Assembly: GCF_900205925.1 (NCBI RefSeq)
Contig: NZ_OAOD01000019.1
Location: 1 to 59,137 of the forward strand
Origin: Clostridium peptidivorans
GTDB lineage: Bacteria > Bacillota > Clostridia > Clostridiales > Clostridiaceae
DNA: 59,137 nucleotides
Direction of reading: 5' to 3'
The position numbers and the translations under genes were made by a program. Shown piece by piece: positions 1 to 9,402 of this stretch (position 1 is the stretch's first letter; each line of letters opens with the position of its first letter). Below the pieces are notes generated by a model. The model was not told the DNA's origin. It saw only the letters and a list, made by a program, of their open reading frames with translations, and did not search any database.

Positions 1-452
1 TCGTAAGATATTAATTATTCTATTTTTTATCAGAAATCTTTTATTGTATTACCTTATCTTTAACTTGTAAATTAAATTTTATCATTTATTTAATATAAGT
101 TCTTGTAACATCCTGGGCTACCGCCCTAAAAGATTTTTATGTGCTAAGTTCTAAAATATTTTAGAAATTCAGTTGGCTGAAGTTCTTCCTTCAGCAGTTC
201 ACATGAAGAACTTTTTAATGCTCTGGGAGCATAGAGTTTTCATCGTAGAAGGCATTGAATGAGCCTTAGAACGGCTTTATTTATAAATTTAAAATACCGT
301 TAAGAGCCGCCTACTGTCTGAGCGACAGCGAGTTTAGGCGGCTTAGGGATTTTAAATTTATAAATATTAGCCGCTCTAGGTGAAATGAACGCCTTCCTAA
401 ATGAAAATTCTATACGACCCAGAGCATTAAAAATGTCGCAATTTCCTTTTAT
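1..452. repeat. 452-bp direct repeat, copy A
   Basis: This segment recurs at 3145-3596 with exactly the same length and no visible gap; I count roughly two dozen substitutions, about 95% identity. The left half (1-210) is AT-rich and carries a small hairpin around GAAATTCAGTTGGCTGAA. The right half contains the long hairpin of 217-428. No ORF of note lies in it. The window begins at or inside the repeat, so its true left end may lie outside. Confidence 0.9.
217..428 (-). repeat. Long hairpin element (family H), copy 1
   Basis: The arms AATGCTCTGGG and CCCAGAGCATT bound a 212-nt imperfect palindrome; about 40 bases of each arm pair. The apical stem is GCCGCC/GGCGGC around a loop holding CTGTCTGAGCGACAG. 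Read on the minus strand, it has the apical sequence CTAAACTCGCTGTCGCTCAG also found at about 43.97 kb. It lies 33 nt after the stop of the ppx/gppA gene, in the same direction, so it would form the 3' end of that transcript. Confidence 0.8.
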
Positions 453-460
453 AGCGATTA

Positions 461-1966
461 TTACTCGCTTACTATAATAAGTTTCTTTTTAAACAGCTTC
501 TTAAATTTGTCTGAAGCCATTGAGGCTTCATTTATTTCTAAGAAAGGGTTGTTTTTAGAGTGAAGCTTTAATGTTACGGAGTTTTCATCAATAATAGCAT
601 CTGCTTGTTCTACATTTCCATTTAAACCTCCATCTAGGCTTTCTGATATTTGAAGAAGCACTCCTAATTTTTCAATTATTTGTAGTTCTTCTCTCTTTAT
701 AAGTTTTTTATAATAGGCTTCAGTTAAGGCAAAATCATGTTTTCTGTGAAGAGCCGCAATATATGCAGCCATCAAAATGTCTTTATGGCAAAGTCCGTAT
801 ATATTTGAATTTAAAATCATGTAAAAAGAATGTTTATGATGATTATGATAATCTAATGTAATACCACAGTCATGCAATAGGGAAGAAACTTTTAGTATTT
901 TTGAAAAATCCTTGGGGATTTTAATCAAACTTTCTAATTGAGTATATAGAGATGAAGACATAGTCCATACCCTCTCTGCATGAACTACATTAATATTATA
1001 GTTTATCATAAGATTTCTTAAAGAAAAATCTAATACATCATCTAATATGGAATTATCTTTTAAGATATAGCTATATAAAATTCCATCTCGTAACCCTTTT
1101 GTACTTACATGTATTTCAGAAATATTACAGTATTCCATTACAGTATTTATAACAGATACGGCATTTGGAAAAATATCAATTCTATCTGTAGAAAGTCCTT
1201 TTACCTTCTTTCTAGAGCTCATGGTTTTACATACAACAAAATTGTGTATTTCCTTTACTTGTTCTGGAGTCATTTGATAGTTATGAATTGTATCAAATGG
1301 ATATTTGATTTTTCTCCTATGTATTTTTGCGATATTTCTTACAGTACCGCCAATTCCAACTAATGGTATATCTTTTATATTCTTTATCCAGGGAACTTTA
1401 ATAAAAAATTCCTTAATATAATCTTTAAGATGGCTTTCGTTAATCATACATTCCTTACCAGATAGCTTAAATTTTTCGGATAAGCTCAATGCTCCAAAAG
1501 GAAAGCTTATAGAATTTTTAATCTGCTTATTTCTAACTTCTATAAGTTCAGTACTTGCACCACCTATATCAATCATAAGACAATCGTTAATATTTAAGCT
1601 ATTTATACCACCTAAAAAGTCATAATACGCCTCCATCTTGCCATCGATTATTTCTATATTTATTTCAGTTTCCCTATAAACATTTCGGATAAATTCTTCT
1701 CTGTTAGAAGCTTTTCTCACAGCTTCAGTAGCTACAGCTATTATTTTATCAACATTTAATCCATCACAGAGTTTCTTAAAAAATCCTAAAGTATCTATAG
1801 CTTTTTTCATTCTTTTAGAACATAAGCTGCCATCTTCATTTATATCTTTACCAAGTCTTACGGTTTCTTTAAATTCATCTATGACTTTAAAATATTTATT
1901 ATTTATATCGACTATGACAAGTCTTATGGAATTCGAACCTATATCTATAATACTAAGTCTCTTCAT
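461..1966 (-). CDS. ppx: Ppx/GppA family exopolyphosphatase with C-terminal HD domain
   Basis: Predicted exopolyphosphatase or guanosine pentaphosphate phosphohydrolase, removing terminal phosphate from polyphosphate or pppGpp in the cytoplasm. The 501-residue protein opens with the ASKHA phosphate-binding motif IDIGSNSIRLVI and has the second motif IDIGGASTELIE and GIGGTVRNIA. The C-terminal third contains an HD-type motif (LLHDCGITLDYHNHHKHS), as in long Ppx/GppA proteins. The ATG at 1966 follows GAGGAGA. No polyphosphate kinase gene is adjacent in this window, so the choice between polyphosphate and pppGpp as substrate is open. A large hairpin element follows its stop codon. Confidence 0.88.
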   Translation of the reverse strand: MKRLSIIDIGSNSIRLVIVDINNKYFKVIDEFKETVRLGKDINEDGSLCSKRMKKAIDTLGFFKKLCDGLNVDKIIAVATEAVRKASNREEFIRNVYRETEINIEIIDGKMEAYYDFLGGINSLNINDCLMIDIGGASTELIEVRNKQIKNSISFPFGALSLSEKFKLSGKECMINESHLKDYIKEFFIKVPWIKNIKDIPLVGIGGTVRNIAKIHRRKIKYPFDTIHNYQMTPEQVKEIHNFVVCKTMSSRKKVKGLSTDRIDIFPNAVSVINTVMEYCNISEIHVSTKGLRDGILYSYILKDNSILDDVLDFSLRNLMINYNINVVHAERVWTMSSSLYTQLESLIKIPKDFSKILKVSSLLHDCGITLDYHNHHKHSFYMILNSNIYGLCHKDILMAAYIAALHRKHDFALTEAYYKKLIKREELQIIEKLGVLLQISESLDGGLNGNVEQADAIIDENSVTLKLHSKNNPFLEINEASMASDKFKKLFKKKLIIVSE

Positions 1967-2075
1967 AATTAGTCTCCTCTCACCAGGTATTACTTATATA
2001 TTATTTGAAAAAATATGATAGTTCAATCCATTTTTATATGAGAAAAAAATTTTTGAAAAAAATTTCAAAAAAGTA

Positions 2076-2104
2076 TTGATAAATAATAATAATTATTATA
2101 TAAT
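2076..2104 (+). promoter_or_regulatory. Rubrerythrin promoter with a PerR-like palindrome in the spacer
   Basis: TTGATA (2076-2081) and TATAAT (2099-2104) are separated by 17 bp, a near-consensus vegetative promoter. The spacer and first -10 base form the perfect 14-bp palindrome ATAATAATTATTAT (2086-2099). This resembles the PerR box (TTATAATNATTATAA), and PerR is known to repress reverse rubrerythrins in clostridia. Repression by steric block of this promoter is inferred. Confidence 0.65.
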
Positions 2105-2195
2105 AATAAATGTAGAGAACACACAGTGATAATAACCCCACAAGATGGGATTAGAAATAAAAAATAAATGAATGATTTTAGGGAGGATTTTTATT

Positions 2196-2744
2196 ATGAA
2201 AAAATTTGTATGTACAGTATGTGGATATATTCATGAGGGAGATGCAGCACCAGAAAAGTGCCCACAGTGTGGAGTGCCAGCTGATAAATTTATAGAAAAA
2301 GTTGAAGGCGAGTTTGCTTGGGCAGATGAGCATAAAATCGGAGTAGCAGAAGGCGTTGATCCAGAAGTTATAGAAGGATTAAGAGCAAACTTCAATGGAG
2401 AATGTACAGAAATTGGAATGTATCTTGCAATGTCAAGACAAGCTGATAGAGAAGGATATCCAGAAATTGCTGAAGCTTATAAGAGAATAGCTTTTGAAGA
2501 AGCAGAACATGCAGCAAAATTTGCTGAGTTACTAGGAGAAGTAGTAACAACTAGCACAGAAAAGAACTTACAGTTAAGAGTTGAAGCAGAGCACGGAGCT
2601 TGCCAAGGCAAAAAAGACTTAGCAACACTTGCTAAAAAGTTAAACTTAGATGCAATTCATGACACAGTACATGAAATGTGTAAAGATGAAGCTAGACATG
2701 GTTCAGCATTTAAAGGTCTTTTAAACAGATACTTTGGAAAATAA
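2196..2744 (+). CDS. Rubrerythrin with N-terminal rubredoxin domain (reverse rubrerythrin type)
   Basis: Predicted NADH-linked peroxide reductase protecting the anaerobe against hydrogen peroxide and oxygen. Residues 1-35 form a compact rubredoxin-like iron site with C6, C9, C22 and C25 (CTVCGY and CPQCG). The rest is a ferritin-like di-iron four-helix domain with the ligand motifs EEAEHAAKF and DEARHG. This order, rubredoxin first, is that of clostridial reverse rubrerythrins; classical rubrerythrins carry it last. I use the ATG at 2196 because GGGAGG lies just upstream; an ATG at 2172 in frame has no ribosome binding site. It is a single gene between its own promoter and terminator. Confidence 0.9.
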   Translation: MKKFVCTVCGYIHEGDAAPEKCPQCGVPADKFIEKVEGEFAWADEHKIGVAEGVDPEVIEGLRANFNGECTEIGMYLAMSRQADREGYPEIAEAYKRIAFEEAEHAAKFAELLGEVVTTSTEKNLQLRVEAEHGACQGKKDLATLAKKLNLDAIHDTVHEMCKDEARHGSAFKGLLNRYFGK

Positions 2745-2760
2745 TTAATATAAAGTAAAA

Positions 2761-2790
2761 AAACAAGCATAATAATAATGCTTGTTTTTT
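2761..2790 (+). terminator. Rho-independent terminator of rubrerythrin gene
   Basis: AAACAAGCAT and ATGCTTGTTT form a perfect 10-bp stem with a 7-nt loop, followed by a T-run. Confidence 0.85.
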
Positions 2791-2812
2791 TATTTTATAG
2801 AAAAAGTACGAC

Positions 2813-3039
2813 ATTTTTAATTTTGAACCTGCCGCATGGAATTTGCATTTAAGAAAGCGTTCGTTTCGCAAAAAAAGGTCTAATATTTCTGAAATTAAAA
2901 TATCTAAACCTTCTAAACTCCCTTTGGTCAGACAGTAGAAGGTTTTTAACGACATTTTGATTTCAGAAATAAAGACCTTTTAATGCTTACTCAATGCTTT
3001 CTACAATGCAAATTCCCTGCTCATGTTCAACATTAAAAA
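2813..3039 (+). repeat. Hairpin element family H, copy D, with terminal inverted repeats
   Basis: It is bounded by ATTTTTAATTTTGAAC and GTTCAACATTAAAAAT, inverted repeats matching at 15 of 16 positions. Inside, the arms around GGAATTTGCATT and AATGCAAATTCC pair again, and the centre is the family apical stem CCTTCTAAACT / AGACAGTAGAAGG. The whole 227-bp unit is one long imperfect hairpin with no coding capacity, like a miniature inverted-repeat element. It begins about 70 bp after the rubrerythrin stop, beyond the terminator. Confidence 0.75.
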
Positions 3040-3144
3040 TATCATTCATGCTTACCTTACTAAAGGAGAGAATTTCGCTTTGGCGAAAGTCCTTTTAATA
3101 AATTAACACTTATCAAAGGGCTGATAAGCCCGCAGACCGATAGG

Positions 3145-3596
3145 TCGTAATATATTAATTATTCTATTTTTTACCAGAAACCTTTTATTGTATTACCTTA
3201 TCTTTAACTTGTAAATTAAATTTTATCATTTATTTAACATAAATTCTTGTAACATCCTGGACTGCCGCCATAAAAGATTTTTATGTTCTAATTTCTAAAA
3301 TATTTTAGAAATTCAGTTGGCTGAATTTCTTCCTCCAGCAGTTCACATGAAGAACTTTTTAATGCTATGGGAGCATAGAATTTTCATCGTAGAAGGCATT
3401 GAATGAGCCCTAGAACGGCTTTATTTATAAATTCAAAATACCGTTAAGAGCTGCCTACTGTCTGAGCGACAGCGAGTTTAGGCAGCTTAGGGATTTTAAA
3501 TTTATAAATATCAGCCGCTCTCGGTGAAGTGAACGCCTTCCTAAATGAAAATTCTATACGACACAGAGCATTAAAAATGCCGCAATTTCCTTTTAT
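3145..3596. repeat. 452-bp direct repeat, copy B
   Basis: Second copy of the segment at 1-452, gap-free and about 95% identical. The two copies flank the ppx and rubrerythrin genes in direct orientation, so recombination between them could delete or duplicate about 3.1 kb. Between copy D and this repeat (3040-3144) lies a short hairpin (GAATTTCGCTTTGGCGAAAGTCC) and no gene. Confidence 0.9.
3361..3572 (-). repeat. Long hairpin element (family H), copy 2
   Basis: Same 212-nt hairpin as at 217-428. The apical stem has changed from GCCGCC/GGCGGC to GCTGCC/GGCAGC: the bases 3452 and 3484, which pair, have both changed relative to 308 and 340, keeping the pair. The outer arm has lost some pairing (GCTATGGG against CACAGAGC). 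It is antisense to both flanking genes. Confidence 0.8.
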
Positions 3597-3681
3597 TATG
3601 CAACATAAAAGCATCTATTCTTGGAGAAATTAATAGAGTAAGAAACATATAAATATTTCTCTACAAAAGGGAGGAGTTTTT

Positions 3682-3864
3682 ATGTCACACAAAGGCAATA
3701 AAAATAGTAAAAATAATAAAAAATCAAAGCAAAAGACTAAAAAACAGCTAGATAAGATGAGAATGGAAACATCTAATGAAATAGGATATTCTAATGAATC
3801 TAAAAAATTAGGTAAAAATAAATTAAGACCCGAAATGAAAGATGGAAAGTTTAATAGTATGTAA
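3682..3864 (+). CDS. Small basic protein with an alpha/beta-SASP-like segment
   Basis: A 60-residue lysine- and asparagine-rich protein with a strong ribosome binding site (GGGAGGAG). Residues 24-37 read LDKMRMETSNEIGY, resembling the N-terminal region of alpha/beta small acid-soluble spore proteins (consensus like LDKMKYEIANELG), which contains the germination-protease cleavage site. The second, glycine-rich half of a normal SASP is missing, and the basic N-terminal tail is unusual. A role in spore DNA binding is inferred from that short match only. No clear forespore promoter was found upstream. Its own terminator follows. Confidence 0.55.
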   Translation: MSHKGNKNSKNNKKSKQKTKKQLDKMRMETSNEIGYSNESKKLGKNKLRPEMKDGKFNSM

Positions 3865-3874
3865 GATTTTAAAT

Positions 3875-3908
3875 AAAATAAGGGTACTTTGATAAGTGCC
3901 CTTATTTT
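3875..3908. terminator. Bidirectional terminator
   Basis: AAAATAAGGGTACTT and AAGTGCCCTTATTTT pair around TGAT. The A- and T-rich ends suit termination of both the SASP-like gene and the convergent chemoreceptor gene. Confidence 0.8.
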
Positions 3909-3935
3909 ACTTGCAAAAATTGTATATGTATATAT

Positions 3936-5675
3936 TTAAACAATAAACTTTTCTAATGTATTTTTAAGATCTTTTGAGAGTTCTGTAAGTTCATTGATGG
4001 AGGAGGATATTTCCAACATAGATGCTGTTTGTTCTTCAGTTATAGATGCAGCTTCTTCTGTAAAGGAAGCACTCTGATTTACTAGATTTTCAATATTATT
4101 TATTGAGTTTTCTACAGATAATATATTATTATTTACAATTTGAGTTTCATGAGAAACTTCATTAATTTTATTTACTACTTCAGAAACAGAAAGCTTTATA
4201 TCATTGAATGCATTTTCTGTTGACTGAAGAGAAGAGGATTGTTCATCTATTGAAATTTTAGTATTATTCATTTCAATAACAGCTTTTTCAATATCGCTTT
4301 GAACTTCTATTATTAAATTATTAATCTTTTGAGTTGACTCCTTAGACAATTCAGCTAGCTTTTTTACTTCATTAGCAACTACTGAAAAACCTCGCCCTGC
4401 CTCACCAGCCCTAGCAGCTTCAATTGAAGCATTTAAAGCTAATAAATTAGTTTGTCCTGTAATTCCATTAATAAATCCTATGATTTGTCCAATTTCAGAG
4501 GATTTAATAGACAACTCAGAAATTACTTCAGATACGTTTTGTGAAGCCCTTTGACTATGGAACATTTTATCTCTCTGATACTCAAGAATTGTAGTGCCGT
4601 TATTTACGATTTCCATGGACTTGCTTGCAAGAGCGCTTATATTTAAAGTATTATCGGTTATGTTATGTAAATTAATTGCAACGTCTTTTACTAAATTATT
4701 ACCTTCATGAGCTAATTTTGATTGTTCTAAGGCACCTCTTGATATACTTGTAACAGTTGAAGAGATTTCTTCGGAAGCTTTACTGGTTTCTTCAGAAGAT
4801 TTTAATATTTCATTAGAAGAAGACAATACAACAGCACTTGTTTCTTTTGCTTTAGAAATTAAGAGTCTTATTTCATTTAAAAATTTATTAAATTGTTTGG
4901 TAAGTACTCCTAATTCATCTTTAGAATGAACTTTACATTCAGCAGTGAGATCACCTTGTTCAGCCTTGTTAATAACTCTTTGAAGTTCTGTGATAAAATT
5001 TTTAATTCCTTTATAAGTGGATAAAATGAGAATAGTTAAAAATATAATTATACAAATACTAAAAATTAATATTCCGAGTAGAATTTTCTTAAAATTATAG
5101 GCTTCTTTATCAGCTTCACTTATCATGTTTTCGGCTTTAAGTTTTGCAGCATCTTCAATTTGGTTTACCAATGAATTCATATCTTCTGTAGGAGCTCTAT
5201 CGATACCTTTCACTAAGGCATCCACTATTTTAAAGCTCTCCTTATTATTTGAATCGTATTTATTAATTGCTATAGTATATTTATCATATAATTCTTTGTG
5301 AGAGGATAATAAATTATCAATTAATGAAGTGTCTAAACCCGCTGAAGACATATTTTTCTTAAGTATTAATAAATCTTCTTGAATAGTTTTGTGTTTATTC
5401 AAAAATGCATTATAGTATTTTTTAAATGATGCAGGATCATTTCCTCTTAATAAAGTGTTTTTCCATTCTTGTACTTGCTCTTTAAAATCAACTTGAATTT
5501 TTCGTGAGGAATTAACTAAATCAATATAGTCAATAGTGCTATTAAGTCTTGAATGAGATTTTTTATTTGAATTATTAAATGAAGTCCAAGAAAAAATACC
5601 AATACCAATTGTGAATACTATTGCGAATGTTACCATCATGTACAGCTTAAATTTTATTCCGTTATTATTTTTCAT
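3936..5675 (-). CDS. Methyl-accepting chemotaxis protein
   Basis: A 579-residue transmembrane chemoreceptor that would signal to CheA/CheW. A membrane helix at about 10-30 is followed by an extracellular helical region of about 160 residues (four-helix-bundle type), a second membrane helix at about 193-218 and a HAMP linker. The cytoplasmic coiled coil carries the invariant hairpin tip ([18 protein letters not shown], then [16 protein letters not shown]). The ligand cannot be told from sequence. The start follows AAAGGGGG. It is a single gene, convergent with the SASP-like gene. Confidence 0.92.
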   Translation of the reverse strand: MKNNNGIKFKLYMMVTFAIVFTIGIGIFSWTSFNNSNKKSHSRLNSTIDYIDLVNSSRKIQVDFKEQVQEWKNTLLRGNDPASFKKYYNAFLNKHKTIQEDLLILKKNMSSAGLDTSLIDNLLSSHKELYDKYTIAINKYDSNNKESFKIVDALVKGIDRAPTEDMNSLVNQIEDAAKLKAENMISEADKEAYNFKKILLGILIFSICIIIFLTILILSTYKGIKNFITELQRVINKAEQGDLTAECKVHSKDELGVLTKQFNKFLNEIRLLISKAKETSAVVLSSSNEILKSSEETSKASEEISSTVTSISRGALEQSKLAHEGNNLVKDVAINLHNITDNTLNISALASKSMEIVNNGTTILEYQRDKMFHSQRASQNVSEVISELSIKSSEIGQIIGFINGITGQTNLLALNASIEAARAGEAGRGFSVVANEVKKLAELSKESTQKINNLIIEVQSDIEKAVIEMNNTKISIDEQSSSLQSTENAFNDIKLSVSEVVNKINEVSHETQIVNNNILSVENSINNIENLVNQSASFTEEAASITEEQTASMLEISSSINELTELSKDLKNTLEKFIV

Positions 5676-5898
5676 TTTCTGCCCCCTTTGAGTATATTTT
5701 GATTTATTTAAGTGCTATAGCAAATATATTATATCATGTCATTGGTGAAAAATGGAATAATATATTTATTACATAAACAATATGACGAAATATGAAAAAT
5801 CAAGCTATTGTTTTTATTAAATACATTTATTTATAAAAAATTATATAAAGGGAAAATTAATAATTATATTAGTTTTTATAGTAATCTTGGAGGTAGAT

Positions 5899-6948
5899 AT
5901 GAAAAAATTAATTAATACATTTGTATTAAGTAATGAAGCAATTTTATTTGACTCAAAACTTTATATAATAAAAGCTATGTTCGCAGTTGCCACAGGATAT
6001 ATTGTTGGAAGGGCGTCTACCATTGCAAGATTAGATATGATTTCAGTATTACTTGGAATTATGTATAATTTAGAACCTATTAATATAGTAGGAGTTAAAA
6101 GTGGTGTAAGTCAACTTGTTGCATCTACATTAGGGGCAGTTTGTACATCAATTTTAATAATATTTTTCGGCATAAATGTTTTTACTATTGCAATTTCTAT
6201 GGGATTAACCTTATATTTATCTCTTAAAATAAATTGGAGAATGATTTCTCCTGTTGCAATATTTACGTGTATTTATATGACTCAATATATTCAAAAAAAC
6301 TCTTTAGGTAATCCTAGTATATGGCTTACATTTAGGCTTAGAATTGTAGCTCTAAGCATTGGAGTAATAATAGCTATTATATATAATTATTTATTTTCTT
6401 TTATATACTATAGAGAAATAGCATATAAAAGGCTAGAGTTTGCAAAACTTCGACTTTTGAATGGATTAGAATATACAAAAATGCAGTTAGAAAATAAGTG
6501 TATCAACAGAGGAAAAGAATACATAACTCTTTTCCCATACATATTTAATGACCTAGATTTAGTATACTCAAATATAGAACTGGTAATTAGTGAGTCAAAG
6601 TATTTATATACACAGCCAAAGCAGGTAAAGCTTCAAATTGTGAAGAAAATTTTACAGTATTTTTGGGAAATCAATCATTTAGCTTATGATATTAATTTTC
6701 AAATTTGCAGAGAAGTAAAGCATAGTATGCTTGATGAAAATAACCTAAAATTAATTAAAGAATCTATAGATAATTTAAAAAACATAAATTTTATTTCTAA
6801 TAATACGATACATGATTTTATACAAGGAGAAATAGTAGAGGAAACTTTAGTTAGCTCAGATGATAGAATATATTACAATATAAATGCAATAAGATCTTAT
6901 ACAAAATTAATTGTGAAGGAAACTAAAAAGTTAAACTCCACTTTATAA
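5899..6948 (+). CDS. FUSC/ArAE-family (aromatic acid exporter-like) membrane protein
   Basis: The N-terminal half has about five closely spaced hydrophobic segments (residues about 20-170) and the C-terminal half is a soluble helical region. This is the layout of the DUF939/ArAE_1 type exporter-like proteins. The substrate is unknown. I start at the ATG at 5899, seven bases after TTGGAGG; a TTG at 5887 falls inside that ribosome binding site. A shorter paralogue of the same superfamily is at 46204-46710. A pair of small DMT transporters follows on the same strand about 60 bp downstream. Confidence 0.7.
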   Translation: MKKLINTFVLSNEAILFDSKLYIIKAMFAVATGYIVGRASTIARLDMISVLLGIMYNLEPINIVGVKSGVSQLVASTLGAVCTSILIIFFGINVFTIAISMGLTLYLSLKINWRMISPVAIFTCIYMTQYIQKNSLGNPSIWLTFRLRIVALSIGVIIAIIYNYLFSFIYYREIAYKRLEFAKLRLLNGLEYTKMQLENKCINRGKEYITLFPYIFNDLDLVYSNIELVISESKYLYTQPKQVKLQIVKKILQYFWEINHLAYDINFQICREVKHSMLDENNLKLIKESIDNLKNINFISNNTIHDFIQGEIVEETLVSSDDRIYYNINAIRSYTKLIVKETKKLNSTL

Positions 6949-7006
6949 AAGCTATCTTATCTGATAAACTTAGTAATGAGTTATGAAAAGGGGATGGAGG
7001 TATTTT

Positions 7007-7429
7007 ATGTATAAATATTCTGCAGTCCTTATAGGAATTTTAATTGCTATAATGATTGCCTTTAATGGAGCATTGGACAATCAGGTCGGTACGTATTTAG
7101 CAACATTTATAATACATTTAGTTGGACTAATTACAATAATACTTATATTAATATTTAAAAAACAAAAGTTCTTAATTAAGGAAAAGCTTCCAATATATTT
7201 GTTTAGTGCAGGAGCCATGGGGGTTTTTGTAGTTTCCTTTAATAATATATGTTTTAATAAATTAGGAGCTTCATTGACTGTATCATTGGGAATCATTGGG
7301 CAGTTAGTATTATCTTGTATTATTGATCACTTTGGTTTTTTAGGTATGAAGGTTTATAAGTTTAAGAAGAAAAAATTAATAGGATTTGCAATAATATTTA
7401 TAGGAATTGTGGTTATGACAATATACTAA
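7007..7429 (+). CDS. DMT-superfamily small transporter subunit (DUF606/YdcZ-like), first of pair
   Basis: A protein of about 140 residues, almost entirely five hydrophobic helices, like the half-size DUF606 (YdcZ) proteins of the drug/metabolite transporter superfamily. Such genes often come in pairs and probably form a heterodimer equal to one ten-helix transporter. The next gene is the partner, 12 bp downstream. The ATG at 7007 is chosen because GGATGGAGG precedes it; an earlier in-frame ATG at 6983 does not have one. Substrate unknown. Confidence 0.7.
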   Translation: MYKYSAVLIGILIAIMIAFNGALDNQVGTYLATFIIHLVGLITIILILIFKKQKFLIKEKLPIYLFSAGAMGVFVVSFNNICFNKLGASLTVSLGIIGQLVLSCIIDHFGFLGMKVYKFKKKKLIGFAIIFIGIVVMTIY

Positions 7430-7441
7430 GGGGGAGTAGAA

Positions 7442-7930
7442 ATGTATATAATACTAGCAGCCATAACTGGGGGACTAGTTATATTATCAATGATAATAAA
7501 TTCTAGGTTAGCTGATAAAATAGGGGTGTTTCAAGGAACCCTTGTAAATTACATAGTTGGATTAACATTTACTCTAGTTTTAGTAATATTAATGAAAGGA
7601 CCTAAAGGTTTTATTACTAATAACTTAGGTGAAGTTCCCTTTTATGGATTTTTAGGTGGATTTATTGGGGTAATGGTTGTAGCCACTTCAAATATAATAA
7701 TTCCTAAGATACCAGCTATATATAGCGCACTTCTTATTTTTATAGGTCAAGTTTTTACGGGAATCATAATAGATTATATAAGGCTTAGTTCTGTCTCAAA
7801 GGGAAAAATAATTGGTGGACTAATTATTATCTTAGGACTTTTGTATAATACCAGTTTAGATAAAAAAGACATGGTAAAAGAAAAAGAAGAAGAGAAAATT
7901 ACAGAAGAAGCTATTATAGGTAATGATTAA
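7442..7930 (+). CDS. DMT-superfamily small transporter subunit (DUF606/YdcZ-like), second of pair
   Basis: A 162-residue protein with five hydrophobic helices and a short acidic and lysine-rich C-terminal tail (KEKEEEKITEEA), the partner of the gene ending 12 bp upstream. The ribosome binding site GGGGGAG lies right after the upstream stop, so the two should be co-translated. It shows the family pattern of a glycine-rich first helix (ITGGLVILSMIINSRLA). The pair ends at a clear terminator. Confidence 0.7.
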   Translation: MYIILAAITGGLVILSMIINSRLADKIGVFQGTLVNYIVGLTFTLVLVILMKGPKGFITNNLGEVPFYGFLGGFIGVMVVATSNIIIPKIPAIYSALLIFIGQVFTGIIIDYIRLSSVSKGKIIGGLIIILGLLYNTSLDKKDMVKEKEEEKITEEAIIGND

Positions 7931-7954
7931 TAATTAAATTTATATTCTTATAGT

Positions 7955-7995
7955 GATGAGTTTTCAATTATACTTAATGAACTCATCATTTTTTT
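7955..7995 (+). terminator. Rho-independent terminator
   Basis: GATGAGTT and AACTCATC pair across a 17-nt loop, followed by a long T-run. Confidence 0.8.
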
Positions 7996-8031
7996 TATTT
8001 TAAATAATAGTCTCTAGTTTTTTATTTTGAT

Positions 8032-8057
8032 ACTATTTCTTGTTAATAACATATACT
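8032..8057 (+). promoter_or_regulatory. Possible mother-cell (sigma-K/E-like) sporulation promoter
   Basis: CATATACT (8050-8057) fits the CATANNNT -10 element, and AC lies 16 bp upstream (8032-8033), the minimal sigma-K -35. It sits 37 bp before the cortex hydrolase gene, which would be expected to be sporulation-controlled. The elements are short, so this is weak evidence. Confidence 0.3.
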
Positions 8058-8093
8058 AATATTATGAATTAATTCTTATAGGAGAATAAAATA

Positions 8094-9380
8094 ATGCAAA
8101 TACATGTAGTTCAGCCAGGGCAAACTTTATATGGCATAGCTAAGGCATATAATACTACAATTACACAAATTGTAGTTGCAAATGAAATTAGAAATCCAGA
8201 TCAGTTAGTTGTTGGGCAAGCTTTAGTAATTCCCATCTGGGGAAATTTTTACACAGTACGTCCAGGAGATACGTTATATGCTATTGCACAAAGATTTGAC
8301 ATTGATTATAGAGAACTTGCCCGAATTAATAATATTTCAGTGAATGAACCTCTTAAAGTTGGATTTAGATTATTTATTCCGCCAAAGCCTAAAACAAGTG
8401 CCGAAATAAATGCATATATTGAACCCATGGGGACATCAGTAAGTCCTGCTCTTGAGGAAGCAGCAGAAGAGGCAGCGCCTTATTTAACTTATCTTGCGCC
8501 CTTTAGTTATAGAATACAAAGAGATGGAAATCTAATAGAACCACTATTAAATAATTTTTCACAAATTGCAGCAAAACATGATGCTGGCTTAATGATGGTA
8601 TTAAGTAACTTGGAAGAAGGTCAATTCAGTACAGAATTAGCAAGAATAATTTTAACAAATGAAGAGGTACAAAATAGATTATTGGATAATATTGTACGAA
8701 TAGTAAATGATATAGGCTTTATAGATGTTCATTTTGACTTAGAATTTATATCTCCTGATAATAGAGAAGACTATAACAATTTTTTAAGAAAAGCAAAGGA
8801 AAGACTTTCAAAGAAAGGAATAACTATATCTACAGCACTTGCGCCAAAAACCAGTGCAAATCAAAAGGGACTATTATACGAAGCTCATGACTATAGAGCA
8901 CATGGGGAGATTGTGGATTTTGTGGTTTTAATGACTTATGAATGGGGATATAGTGCAGGTCCTCCAATGCCTGTATCACCTATTGGGCCAGTAAGACAAG
9001 TGATTGAATATGCACTTACAGAGATGCCTGCATCTAAAATTATGATGGGACAAAATTTGTATGGATATGATTGGACCTTGCCATATGTTCAAGGTGGGGA
9101 ATATGCAAGGGTTGTTAGTCCACAGCAAGCAATTGAAATTGCAAGATTGCATAATGTCTCAATTAAATATGATTATATAGCACAGGCTCCTTATATTGAT
9201 TACGTTGATAATCAGGGAAGAACACATAAGGTATGGTTTGAAGATGCTAGATCAATTCAAGCAAAATTTAATCTTATAAAGGAATTGGACTTAAGGGGAG
9301 TAAGTTATTGGAAGTTAGGAATTTCCTTTCCTCAAAATTGGCTGCTCATTGAAGGAAACTTTAATGTTGTTAAATTATAA
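8094..9380 (+). CDS. sleL: LysM-GH18 spore cortex-lytic glycosidase, SleL/YaaH type
   Basis: Two LysM domains (residues about 2-46 and 51-95) bind peptidoglycan. A glycoside hydrolase family 18 barrel follows (about 105-428). The acidic catalytic motif is D211, D215, E217 (DVHFDLE), and VVLMTYEWGYS matches the second conserved strand of YaaH-like enzymes. The 428-residue length and the lack of a signal peptide are typical of SleL/YaaH, which sits in the spore and cleaves cortex N-acetylglucosaminyl bonds in germination. It is a single gene between two terminators. Confidence 0.88.
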   Translation: MQIHVVQPGQTLYGIAKAYNTTITQIVVANEIRNPDQLVVGQALVIPIWGNFYTVRPGDTLYAIAQRFDIDYRELARINNISVNEPLKVGFRLFIPPKPKTSAEINAYIEPMGTSVSPALEEAAEEAAPYLTYLAPFSYRIQRDGNLIEPLLNNFSQIAAKHDAGLMMVLSNLEEGQFSTELARIILTNEEVQNRLLDNIVRIVNDIGFIDVHFDLEFISPDNREDYNNFLRKAKERLSKKGITISTALAPKTSANQKGLLYEAHDYRAHGEIVDFVVLMTYEWGYSAGPPMPVSPIGPVRQVIEYALTEMPASKIMMGQNLYGYDWTLPYVQGGEYARVVSPQQAIEIARLHNVSIKYDYIAQAPYIDYVDNQGRTHKVWFEDARSIQAKFNLIKELDLRGVSYWKLGISFPQNWLLIEGNFNVVKL

Positions 9381-9402
9381 TAAACTTTAAAAGTAGTTTT
9401 AA

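Noticed and set aside
1..3600. CRISPR array or insertion sequence with transposase
   Set aside because: The repeats are two long direct copies and hairpins, without regular short spacers, and no transposase frame is present.
3597..3681. Forespore sigma-G promoter before the SASP-like gene
   Set aside because: CATCTATT resembles a -10, but no suitable -35 lies at the right distance.
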